A stretch of DNA of 19,532 bases, taken from Chthonomonas sp. UBA2387 (lineage in GTDB: Bacteria > Armatimonadota > Fimbriimonadia > Fimbriimonadales > Fimbriimonadaceae). This document shows, piece by piece, positions 7,710-13,310 of the stretch. Position 1 is the first letter of the stretch, and every line of letters begins with the position of its first letter. The translations under genes and the position numbers were made by a program. The notes below the pieces were generated by a model. The model was not told where the DNA came from. It saw only the letters and a program-made list of their open reading frames with translations, and ran no database searches. Location: assembly GCA_002343445.1 (NCBI GenBank), contig DDSP01000052.1:4646-24177 (forward strand), given 5' to 3'.

Positions 7710-8024
7710 TTAGGGAGATGTACCTGCGTCTCTGTCGGCTTTTCGCCTCCGTCTCGCAGCGGGGGTTTTCGTTCCGTGCAGGTTGGGATAGTACGGGTAA
7801 CGGCTGTCCTCCTGCACTTTGAAGTGCTCTATTAGCGATTCCAGCTTCGTTTCGAACTCCCGCTTCATGGCGGGGCCGCTTTTGATCCGGTCGGGACGGT
7901 CGAAGCAGCGTGCAGCCTCTTTGCGCCAAGTTCGCGCCAAGTCAGCCCAGTCGTCGTCGGTCTCGTGCGGACTCCTCAAAACCAACTCAAGGAACATCAT
8001 GGTCCGTCGGTGAGGGCCCTTCAT
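7710..8024 (-). CDS. Hypothetical small basic/acidic helical protein
   Basis: This is a 104-residue protein when started at the ATG at 8024, which lies 7 nt after a TAGATC hexamer, the spacing seen at other genes here. Longer (8048) and shorter (near 8000, Met-Met-Phe-Leu) starts are possible. The sequence looks like a real soluble protein: ETDDDWADLARTWRKEAARCF, then MKREFETKLESLIEHFK, then YPYYPNLHG and a basic RRRRKADRDAG end. I recognise no family. It sits alone on the minus strand between the Rhs remnant and the nucleotidyltransferase scar, so it may be cargo of the same patch. Confidence 0.5.
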   Translation of the reverse strand: MKGPHRRTMMFLELVLRSPHETDDDWADLARTWRKEAARCFDRPDRIKSGPAMKREFETKLESLIEHFKVQEDSRYPYYPNLHGTKTPAARRRRKADRDAGTSP

Positions 8025-8047
8025 CTTCGCCGATCTACAGAAGAGCA

Positions 8048-8071
8048 ATCGGGCCCTCGCGCAGGCCCGAT
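8048..8071. repeat. Perfect 8-bp inverted repeat at the patch edge
   Basis: ATCGGGCC (8048-8055) and GGCCCGAT (8064-8071) are exact reverse complements around an 8-nt loop. The right arm is shared with the start of the nucleotidyltransferase scar. There is no T-run, so it is not an obvious terminator. It may mark a recombination junction or be a cruciform-prone site. Confidence 0.6.
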
Positions 8072-8151
8072 GAGCCGCAACTTCGCGGAACTGCTCGCCT
8101 CGTCAAGCGATCAGAACGCTGAACGACTTATCGGGCTCTGAAGACCCTGAA
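8064..8151 (+). pseudogene. Collapsed copy of the nucleotidyltransferase gene
   Basis: From GGCCCGATGAGCCG onward this stretch matches 5911-5987, the first 24 codons of the intact gene plus its upstream edge, with about ten differences. At GGGCTC it jumps to the gene's end, matching 6360-6379 through the stop region. The intact gene has GGGCTC at both 5982-5987 and 6360-6365, exactly 378 nt (126 codons) apart, so deletion between these short repeats explains the scar. What remains is a 23-codon reading frame (8070-8141) with no catalytic residues. It cannot be functional as an enzyme. Confidence 0.78.
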
Positions 8152-8155
8152 GCCG

Positions 8156-9241
8156 TCAGAGCGTCCCTCGCAACGCCTGCTCGCGCTCGATGGCTTCGAA
8201 CAGGGCCTTGAAGTTGCCCTTGCCGAAGCTCTTCGCGCCCTTGCGCTCGATGATTTCGTAGAACAGGGTCGGGCGGTCGGTGACGGGCTTGGTGAAGATC
8301 TGGAGGAGGTAGCCCTCTTCGTCTCGGTCCACGAGGATGCCGAGGTCCTGGAGTTCCGAGATGGCCTCGTCGATTTGACCGACGCGCTGAGGCAGCGCCT
8401 CGTAGTAGGTCGCCGGGACGCGCAGGAACTCGATGCCTCGGTCGCGCAACTCGGTCACGGTTCGGATGATGTCGTGGGTGAGCAGGGCGATGTGCTGCAC
8501 GCCGGCGCCGCCGTAGAACTCGAGGTACTCGTCGATCTGCGACTTCTTCTTGCCCTCGGCGGGCTCGTTGATGGGGAACTTGACGCGGCCGTTGCCGTTG
8601 GCCATCACCTTGGACATGAGGGCCGTGTACTCGGTGGAAATGTCCTTGTCGTCGAACGAGATGAGCTGCGTGAAGCCGAGGACCTGCTCGTAGAACTTGA
8701 CCCAGACGTTCATGTGGCCGAGTTCGACGTTGCCGACCACGTGGTCCACCTCTTCGATGCCGACGCTGTGGCCGCGCACGTCGCGATCTTCGAAACCGGG
8801 GAGGAATTTGCCGCTGAACTTGTCGCGGTTGACGAACGTGTGGAGCGTTTCGCCGTACGTGTGGATGGCGGCCAAGCGCACTTCGCCTCGGCTGTCGCGG
8901 AGCGTCCATGGCTCCTTGGCGGGCTTCGCGCCCCGCTCGACGGCGGCGTTGAACGCCCAATCCACGTCGTCCACTTCGAACGCGACGTCCATCACGCCAT
9001 CGCCCGAAAGCCTCAGTTGGTCGGCGAGGGGGTGGCCGGGCCGGGAGGGGGCCGTGAAGAGGAACCGCGTGTTGCCCTGTTCGAGCAGCCAGTCCACCTC
9101 GTGCTTCAGGCCGGTTTCCAGGCCGTGGTAGCCCACGATGTCGAAGCCGAATACCTTGTGGTAGTAGTAGGCGGCCTGCTTGGCGTTGCCGACCAGAAAG
9201 CGGACGTGGTCGACGCGTCGGATGGGAAAGGTGTCTGCCAT
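8156..9241 (-). CDS. hppD: 4-Hydroxyphenylpyruvate dioxygenase
   Basis: HPPD converts 4-hydroxyphenylpyruvate to homogentisate in tyrosine breakdown, using Fe(II) and O2. I choose ATG 9241 (MADTFPIRRVDHVRFLVG), giving 361 residues, normal for the family. The upstream ATG at 9274 overlaps a TATAAT box, so it would not be in the message, while GAGAG sits 7 nt before 9241. Two vicinal-oxygen-chelate domains are present. The iron ligands are His167 (VDHVVGN), His250 (VQHIALLTHD) and Glu329 (LFYEIIER). C-terminal elements GYLLQIFTKP and RKGAKSFGKGNFKALFEAIE are conserved. No homogentisate dioxygenase is adjacent. Confidence 0.95.
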   Translation of the reverse strand: MADTFPIRRVDHVRFLVGNAKQAAYYYHKVFGFDIVGYHGLETGLKHEVDWLLEQGNTRFLFTAPSRPGHPLADQLRLSGDGVMDVAFEVDDVDWAFNAAVERGAKPAKEPWTLRDSRGEVRLAAIHTYGETLHTFVNRDKFSGKFLPGFEDRDVRGHSVGIEEVDHVVGNVELGHMNVWVKFYEQVLGFTQLISFDDKDISTEYTALMSKVMANGNGRVKFPINEPAEGKKKSQIDEYLEFYGGAGVQHIALLTHDIIRTVTELRDRGIEFLRVPATYYEALPQRVGQIDEAISELQDLGILVDRDEEGYLLQIFTKPVTDRPTLFYEIIERKGAKSFGKGNFKALFEAIEREQALRGTL

Positions 9242-9272
9242 GGGTGGACTCTCGTCGTTGAGATAGGTCCCC

Positions 9273-9278
9273 ATTATA
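9273..9278 (-). promoter_or_regulatory. TATAAT -10 box for hppD
   Basis: This is a perfect TATAAT on the minus strand, 31 nt before the chosen ATG. The predicted transcript start is near 9266, leaving a leader of about 25 nt with a GAGAG ribosome site. No good -35 is present 17 nt upstream. Confidence 0.6.
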
Positions 9279-9401
9279 CGGCACGGGGGACCGCCCCGGT
9301 GAGGCGGCTAGAGTGTCCCCAGAGCCACCGATGACCGGCGTCGCCTTGGTTGAGTCGGCTTTGTGCGTCGCTGCGGAGACGGTGTTTGGCTGGCTGGCGG
9401 C

Positions 9402-9407
9402 GTATAC
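9402..9407 (+). promoter_or_regulatory. TATACT -10-like box before a tiny leader ORF
   Basis: TATACT lies 7 nt before the ATG at 9415. That ATG opens an 11-codon frame ending in TAA at 9450, just 3 nt before the TTG start of the secreted protein gene. The spacing is typical of a leaderless start. Confidence 0.4.
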
Positions 9408-9414
9408 TCTGGAC

Positions 9415-9450
9415 ATGCATCAAGTCACACCCGTGTTCGAGTCGGCGTAA
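9415..9450 (+). CDS. Possible 11-codon leader peptide
   Basis: ATG to TAA encodes MHQVTPVFESA. It is in-register with a leaderless -10 box and ends 3 nt before the next start, TTG 9454. It could couple translation into the following gene, which has no ribosome site of its own. Alternatively, a one-base sequencing or real frameshift hides the true N-terminus of that gene. There is no direct evidence of translation. Confidence 0.3.
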   Translation: MHQVTPVFESA

Positions 9451-9453
9451 CCA

Positions 9454-10629
9454 TTGGTCTTCACGCTCCTGCTCACATGGCTTGCGCAAACTGATGGGCC
9501 TTTGCCGCGCCTTTCGATCGCCCATGAGACACTGGCATCGGTCCTCCGCCCGAACAGCGACAACATCACTTGGCTCGGCACACCCGACGGCGGTCGGACA
9601 GGCAATAACAAGGACCCCGAAGGCTTCCTGAGCGAGGACGGACGGTTCTTTTTCGAGCGGGCTCTGCAAGGCGGTACCGGGCTGAAGCGCTTCAACCTCC
9701 AAGATGGGACGGCCGTTGGCTCCCTGCCTCATCTGTTCCGTGACTCGTTTGGAGGTTTTGCGATGGGGCTCTACGCCGAGAAGGCGGCCCGGGACCTCAC
9801 CAACGAGTCGCTGGGCCCGGGAGCGACGCAACCTTTCGCAAGCCGCAGTGGAGAGGACGTTCTTTTAGCCCATCACTCACACCTTCCGCAGTATGCCGCG
9901 CTGAACCGATGGTTTTCAGGCGTCGGGGTCATACGCCTAGTGCCCAATGAACTCCACCCGATGATCGCGGGTGCGACGGGCTTTGGACGGGCCATTCAAC
10001 CGATAATGGATGTGCGGGACTTGTCTCTGTCCCTTGTTGTCGCTGGGGTAGGAACCGTGACTCCGCCACCGGAATCCGAAACACGGCTTTCTCCCGATGA
10101 TTCTCACGGTGAGGGCTCAATTCGTTGGCCGAGGTCAAGCAAGACGCCGAAACTGCACGAGATGTTTCTTGGGTCGCCCTATGGGTTCTATCCGTGGGAC
10201 AAGCCAAGGGTTGTGAGGGGTCTACTTTGGAACTCTGAAACCAATGCGGTGGTAGCGGCCTTGCCGACTGCGGCTCTAGAAGGAGGAGTTCCCTCACAGG
10301 ATGGGTTTACCCATGTGGCCATCGGTAAAGCGGATGGTTCCAAGCCACGCGTGCTGAGCGCTCCGGCGGCCCAAGGACGACAGGGCTTCGTGGAGTGCAT
10401 TAGCTTAACTAGCCATGGCCGCGTGTTCGTCGGTGTGAAGGAGTTGGATGCCAATCGTCTCGACCTGGGCCACAAACCTGCACCCGTCGTACACCGTATC
10501 TATCAGATCAAGGGCTCGCAGTGGAACAAGGTTGCGGATGCCCGGTTGCGCGCGACGAACATTCGGGGCGACCGATGGTTGGTCGAGCGGGTCGATGGGA
10601 GCGGCGGGTGGCTCGTGAGCATTAACTGA
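9454..10629 (+). CDS. Secreted protein of unknown function
   Basis: This 391-residue protein starts at TTG 9454, the only start before the hydrophobic segment VFTLLLTWLAQ; a stop codon lies directly upstream in frame. The short N-terminal segment resembles a minimal signal peptide lacking the usual basic residues, which fits a missing or frameshifted N-terminus. The rest is soluble, with strand-rich pieces such as SEDGRFFFERALQ, VVRGLLWNSETNAVVAALP, FTHVAIGKADGSKPRVLS and GDRWLVERVDGSGGWLVSI. These suggest repeated short 'value display' strands like those of a beta-propeller, but no named family is recognised. Confidence 0.6.
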   Translation: MVFTLLLTWLAQTDGPLPRLSIAHETLASVLRPNSDNITWLGTPDGGRTGNNKDPEGFLSEDGRFFFERALQGGTGLKRFNLQDGTAVGSLPHLFRDSFGGFAMGLYAEKAARDLTNESLGPGATQPFASRSGEDVLLAHHSHLPQYAALNRWFSGVGVIRLVPNELHPMIAGATGFGRAIQPIMDVRDLSLSLVVAGVGTVTPPPESETRLSPDDSHGEGSIRWPRSSKTPKLHEMFLGSPYGFYPWDKPRVVRGLLWNSETNAVVAALPTAALEGGVPSQDGFTHVAIGKADGSKPRVLSAPAAQGRQGFVECISLTSHGRVFVGVKELDANRLDLGHKPAPVVHRIYQIKGSQWNKVADARLRATNIRGDRWLVERVDGSGGWLVSIN

Positions 10630-10648
10630 CCACTCACAATGGGCCACC

Positions 10649-10858
10649 ATGAAGACCATCACCGTGACGGCGTTCAAGACCCATTGCCACGAGTTGCTGA
10701 GTCGGGTGGGCAAGTCTGGCGAGCCGATCATGATCACCAGGCGAGGGAAGCCGATCGCGATGCTCGTGCCTCCTCCGGCCGAGGGCGACGAAGCGTGGGC
10801 GCTTGGCAAGCATCGCCACACGGCCAAGGTGGTCGGCAACCTCGTGGCACCCCTTTGA
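10649..10858 (+). CDS. Phd/YefM-family antitoxin, apparently orphan
   Basis: This 69-residue protein has the Phd/YefM N-terminal fold: TVTAFKTHCHELLSRVGKSGEPIMITRRGKPIAMLVP. This part dimerises and binds operator DNA, while the short C-terminal part (residues 45-69) would normally bind a toxin. No toxin gene of Doc, RelE or VapC type follows: the next gene is an ABM-fold protein 78 nt downstream. It may be a solo regulator or a relic. A CACAAT hexamer ends 8 nt before the ATG and there is no Shine-Dalgarno. Confidence 0.84.
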   Translation: MKTITVTAFKTHCHELLSRVGKSGEPIMITRRGKPIAMLVPPPAEGDEAWALGKHRHTAKVVGNLVAPL

Positions 10859-10923
10859 CGAACCTTTGCAAGCGCATCTTTGATTCAGGTGGATGCCAAG
10901 ACCTCCCTGGCTGAAGCTTCACG

Positions 10924-10929
10924 CATAAT
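10924..10929 (+). promoter_or_regulatory. CATAAT -10-like box, leaderless spacing
   Basis: CATAAT ends 7 nt before ATG 10937. The -10 would overlap the alternative ATG at 10928, which argues for 10937 as the translated start. Confidence 0.45.
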
Positions 10930-10936
10930 GTCAGGC

Positions 10937-11509
10937 ATGCCCGAGGTCGTCACGCTCACGAGTCTCCAGGTCGATCCCGCCCACCAAGCCCGCCTGCTCG
11001 AACTCACGCAGCAGACCAAGGTGCGGTTCGAGAACCTGCCCGGCTGCAAGTCCTACGTGTTCTGGCGCGACCCCGCGAAATCGGGCGCGTTCTTGCTTAC
11101 CGTCCACTATGAGTCCGTCGAGGCATCGTTGCGCGGCTACGAAACGTGGGGGACGAGCCCCCAGATGTTCGACATCTACGCCATCTTGCTCGACGCGCCC
11201 GACGTCCACCGCTTGATCGTGGACCAGACCCTCGGCGCGTCGCCCGCCGACGTCCCGCTGGGCGGCACGATCTCGGTCAGCCACCGTGTCGCCGACACGG
11301 GTCATGGCTTCGCGTTGGCCGAGGAGCTTCAGCGCATCTTTGGGGAACTGACCGTGCTCGAGGGGTTCATGGGCGGCATCGTCGGCCACCGCGAGCAACT
11401 GGAGGAAGAAGTGAGCGGGCTGGCCCTTTGGGCGTCCGCCGAGGCGTTCGAGGCCTCGATGCCGAAGCGCACGCTCTACGAGGTGCGTGCGTACTCGCGG
11501 GTGATGTAG
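10937..11509 (+). CDS. Antibiotic biosynthesis monooxygenase (ABM)-fold protein, two-domain
   Basis: This is a 190-residue protein from ATG 10937; ATG 10928 would add three residues. The N-terminal half (VVTLTSLQVDPAHQARLLELTQQ, then FENLPGCKSYVFWRDP, then AFLLTVHYESVEASLRGYE) has the pattern of the dimeric ferredoxin-like ABM domain. A second, more divergent half (TISVSHRVADTGHGFALAEELQRIF, then LEGFMGGIVG, then LALWASAEAFEASMP) looks like a repeat of the same fold, so one chain could form an intramolecular dimer. Substrate is unknown: small oxygenase, heme-degrading or stress-response roles occur in the family. The gene appears to be transcribed alone. Confidence 0.66.
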   Translation: MPEVVTLTSLQVDPAHQARLLELTQQTKVRFENLPGCKSYVFWRDPAKSGAFLLTVHYESVEASLRGYETWGTSPQMFDIYAILLDAPDVHRLIVDQTLGASPADVPLGGTISVSHRVADTGHGFALAEELQRIFGELTVLEGFMGGIVGHREQLEEEVSGLALWASAEAFEASMPKRTLYEVRAYSRVM

Positions 11510-11580
11510 GGGCTTCGCTGGTGGGACCGGGGTTTGGCTCGGCAAGCCTAGGCCCCCAGGTGGGCCAGAAATGTAACAAG

Positions 11581-11604
11581 GCCCCGCGACGTGCGTCGCG
11601 GGGC
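11581..11604 (-). terminator. Strong hairpin downstream of the lipoprotein gene
   Basis: GCCCCGCGAC and GTCGCGGGGC form a perfect 10-bp stem with a 4-nt loop. On the minus strand it is followed by CTTGTTACATTT, a partly T-rich tail. It sits between converging genes, so it may insulate both. Confidence 0.65.
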
Positions 11605-11607
11605 CCC

Positions 11608-11633
11608 CAACGGATCCAGATTGCGATCCGTTG
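11608..11633 (-). terminator. Second tandem hairpin, nearest the lipoprotein stop
   Basis: CAACGGATC and GATCCGTTG pair perfectly over 9 bp with an 8-nt loop, 9 nt beyond the lipoprotein stop. There is no T-run, so it may stabilise the mRNA 3' end rather than terminate; the next hairpin would terminate. Confidence 0.5.
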
Positions 11634-11642
11634 CTCGCGGCC

Positions 11643-11786
11643 TTATTCGGCGTCTTCCTTCGCGGGCTCTTCCTTCTTCTCGGCGCCAGCGGTGGAACCG
11701 CCTTCTTCACCCGAGGGCTGGGAGCAACCGGACACGACGACACCAAATGCGGCAAGCGCGAGCAAGATCGCGAAAATTCTGTTCAT
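11643..11786 (-). CDS. Small lipoprotein
   Basis: This 47-residue precursor begins MNRIFAILLALAAFGVVVSGC. It is a lipoprotein signal with the lipobox VSGC, the lipidated cysteine being residue 21. The mature part is only 27 residues, low in complexity and acidic/lysine-rich (SGEEGGS, EKKEEPAKEDAE). The ATG at 11786 is chosen because a strong GGAGGTG lies 8 nt upstream; the longer reading to 11831 would place an arginine-rich stretch before the signal. Function is unknown. Mature peptides this short usually act as envelope-anchored helpers or structural lipoproteins. Confidence 0.75.
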   Translation of the reverse strand: MNRIFAILLALAAFGVVVSGCSQPSGEEGGSTAGAEKKEEPAKEDAE

Positions 11787-11850
11787 AGGCAAACACCTCC
11801 GAAGCGTGGATTTCACCCGCCGTCGGATCAACCGGAGCGGGCGTGACTCC

Positions 11851-11859
11851 TTTATACCA
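11851..11859 (-). promoter_or_regulatory. Extended -10 promoter for the lipoprotein gene
   Basis: On the minus strand the sequence reads TGGTATAAA, an extended -10 (TGn plus TATAAA). It leaves a leader of about 58 nt before the ATG. No clear -35 is seen. Confidence 0.5.
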
Positions 11860-11890
11860 AATCCTCGCGCGAATGCATGGTCCGCTGACG

Positions 11891-11930
11891 AAAAAACCCC
11901 GTTTCCTTGGCGCGAGGCTGGAAACGGGGT
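11891..11930 (-). terminator. Rho-independent terminator of the secreted protein gene
   Basis: ACCCCGTTTCC (11896-11906) and GGAAACGGGGT (11920-11930) form a perfect 11-bp stem. On the minus strand it is followed by a run of six T. It ends transcription of the gene at 11961-12542. Confidence 0.9.
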
Positions 11931-11960
11931 CGGAGGATCAGAGATGCGCGAGCTGGAAAC

Positions 11961-12542
11961 TCAGGAGCGGACGATCGTCACCGTGCCGCCGGCCTCGTAC
12001 ACTCCGGGGCCGACGCCCGCGTCGGGCGACAGTTCTCGGGTCAACTCGATTCGCAGCGCGCCGCCCGAGGCCAGGGCGCCGAACGTGGGCGAAGCTGCCG
12101 AGAAGAAGGAGTTGAGGTCGGTCGCCGGTGCGGCGGGGAACGCCGTTAGCAACGTGTTGTCCACGTGGTTGAAGAAACTGACCGAGGCCGTCACCGGGAT
12201 GGATTGCGTGCCGGTGTTCGAGCCTGAGACCTTGGCCGCGTCGCCGAAGCCTTCGAAATCGAGGTTCAGCGTCTCGTTGTGAAAAATCGTGATGATCTGG
12301 GTCTGCGTGTCGGTGCCCACTCCGGGGCCGTCCACGGACCATTGGTTGCCGAACACGCCGCTCACGTAGAGGTACGGGCTCACCGTGATCTGAGCTGAGA
12401 AGTTCAGGACCGGGGCGCCGGACAGCGAATGGTCGGCGTCGATCGGGGCGTCTGCCGTATAGTTGAAGACGCGGCCGGTCAACTGGGCCGATGCGACGGT
12501 CGCAAGGGCGGCGAGGGCGATGGCGGTGGTCAAGGATCTCAT
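11961..12542 (-). CDS. Secreted protein of unknown function
   Basis: This 193-residue protein begins with a classic signal peptide, MRSLTTAIALAALATVASA, cleaved before Gln. A GTG seven codons upstream (12563) is an alternative start, but it would add residues before the signal. The mature part is strand-rich with Thr/Ser/Asn (LTGRVFNYTADAPI, VSPYLYVSGVFGNQW, TVTIVRS) and has no membrane anchor or PEP-CTERM-like tail. It resembles exported extracellular proteins of unknown role in this kind of genome. No ribosome site is closely placed. It has its own strong terminator. Confidence 0.72.
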   Translation of the reverse strand: MRSLTTAIALAALATVASAQLTGRVFNYTADAPIDADHSLSGAPVLNFSAQITVSPYLYVSGVFGNQWSVDGPGVGTDTQTQIITIFHNETLNLDFEGFGDAAKVSGSNTGTQSIPVTASVSFFNHVDNTLLTAFPAAPATDLNSFFSAASPTFGALASGGALRIELTRELSPDAGVGPGVYEAGGTVTIVRS

Positions 12543-12939
12543 GGCGGTGTGGTTTCTCTCCACAACAGTTTTCGGCGCTGACGACCGGCAACTGGAGGCT
12601 TGCGGCGCGGGAAATGTCCCCCACCTGTGGGACCAGCCATGAGCGACTCTTCATAGGCCCTCCCATTCCGAGAATGTTGACAGTGAATCGCCCGTGCGCC
12701 GCCTCCGAGGATAGAAGCGTTGAACACGAAGCCGCTCTGATAGCCGCGGAAAGCGTAAACTGGCGAAAAAAGTCGGCGCGGACCCTGTTGAAATCACCAG
12801 GTTCCGCCGATGAATGGACGAGACGTCGACAAGACGACAGAAAAAGGCACGGCGGAGGCGACTCCGACCACGCAAAGCCTAGGGTCCCACGAGGACAGCC
12901 GGGATGCCTGTTCGAGGTCACGGTCTGAAGGAAAAGACC
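12543..12939. other. Non-coding divergent region
   Basis: This lies between the minus-strand secreted protein and the plus-strand FlgM-like gene. Both start regions face outward, so it should hold two promoters. I see a TTGACA (12677-12682) with no partner -10 at 17 nt, a TAAACT (12756-12761), and the GAAGGA ribosome site (12927-12932) of the next gene. No convincing gene or RNA structure is visible. Confidence 0.5.
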
Positions 12940-13215
12940 ATGAGGATTTCGGACGAACAGATGAAGAAGGTCATCTCCCAGCTCAAGGAGCAGGGAGCCC
13001 ACCAGGACGCCAGTCCATTGATTGAACCGGGCTATCGAGAGAGCAACGGCGACGTGATCAGCCGATTGACCAAGCGGATACTCAACATGCCCGAACGTGA
13101 AGAACTCGTCGCCCAGCTGAAGGCACGCATCGAAGCCGGGGAATACAATCCGACCGGCGAAGAAATCGCGGACGCCATGCTGAGGCGCGCCATCGCCGAC
13201 GAATGCAGCGGCTGA
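12940..13215 (+). CDS. FlgM-like anti-sigma factor
   Basis: This 91-residue protein has a C-terminal half that follows the FlgM pattern: PEREELVAQLKARIEAGEYNPTGEEIADAMLRRAI. In FlgM that region forms the helices that bind and hold sigma-28. The N-terminal half is polar, as in the disordered part of FlgM. ATG 12940 is chosen because GAAGGA lies 7 nt upstream. No flagellar genes are in the window, and many non-motile lineages keep FlgM-like proteins, so the sigma factor it controls is unknown. It sits 95 nt before the cyclase/ATPase regulator. Confidence 0.68.
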   Translation: MRISDEQMKKVISQLKEQGAHQDASPLIEPGYRESNGDVISRLTKRILNMPEREELVAQLKARIEAGEYNPTGEEIADAMLRRAIADECSG

Positions 13216-13250
13216 CGCCCGCGGCAGCCTCGCGCCACCCGATCCCTCCA

Positions 13251-13277
13251 GGAGATCCAACCTATCGTTGGGTCTCC
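13251..13277. promoter_or_regulatory. Inverted repeat over the -35 region of the cyclase gene
   Basis: GGAGATCCAAC (13251-13261) and GTTGGGTCTCC (13267-13277) pair over 11 positions with one G-T wobble around CTATC. It overlaps the proposed -35 (TTGGGT), so it is a candidate operator. As RNA it could instead terminate the FlgM-like transcript, but there is no T-run. Confidence 0.55.
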
Positions 13278-13296
13278 CGCTCTGCTTAGATACAAT
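13268..13296 (+). promoter_or_regulatory. Promoter of the cyclase/ATPase/TPR gene
   Basis: TTGGGT (13268-13273) and TACAAT (13291-13296) are exactly 17 nt apart. Transcription would start near 13303, leaving a leader of about 8 nt. The -10 is good and the -35 is weak, as expected for an activator- or repressor-controlled promoter. Confidence 0.5.
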
Positions 13297-13310
13297 CTGG
13301 CAGGCGGACC

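Noticed and set aside
7605..7710. Possible small RNA in the gap before the minus-strand hypothetical gene
   Set aside because: G-rich with short palindromes only; there is no promoter-terminator pair and no known RNA structure is recognisable.
8375..9334. Plus-strand 319-codon frame opposite hppD
   Set aside because: hppD is certain by iron ligands; this product (repeated V-x-H, L-x-V-E) is the typical antisense image.
12789..12813. Possible sigma-28 promoter before the FlgM-like gene (GCCGATGA)
   Set aside because: The -10 resembles GCCGATAA, but no TAAA lies at the required distance, so the match is probably chance.
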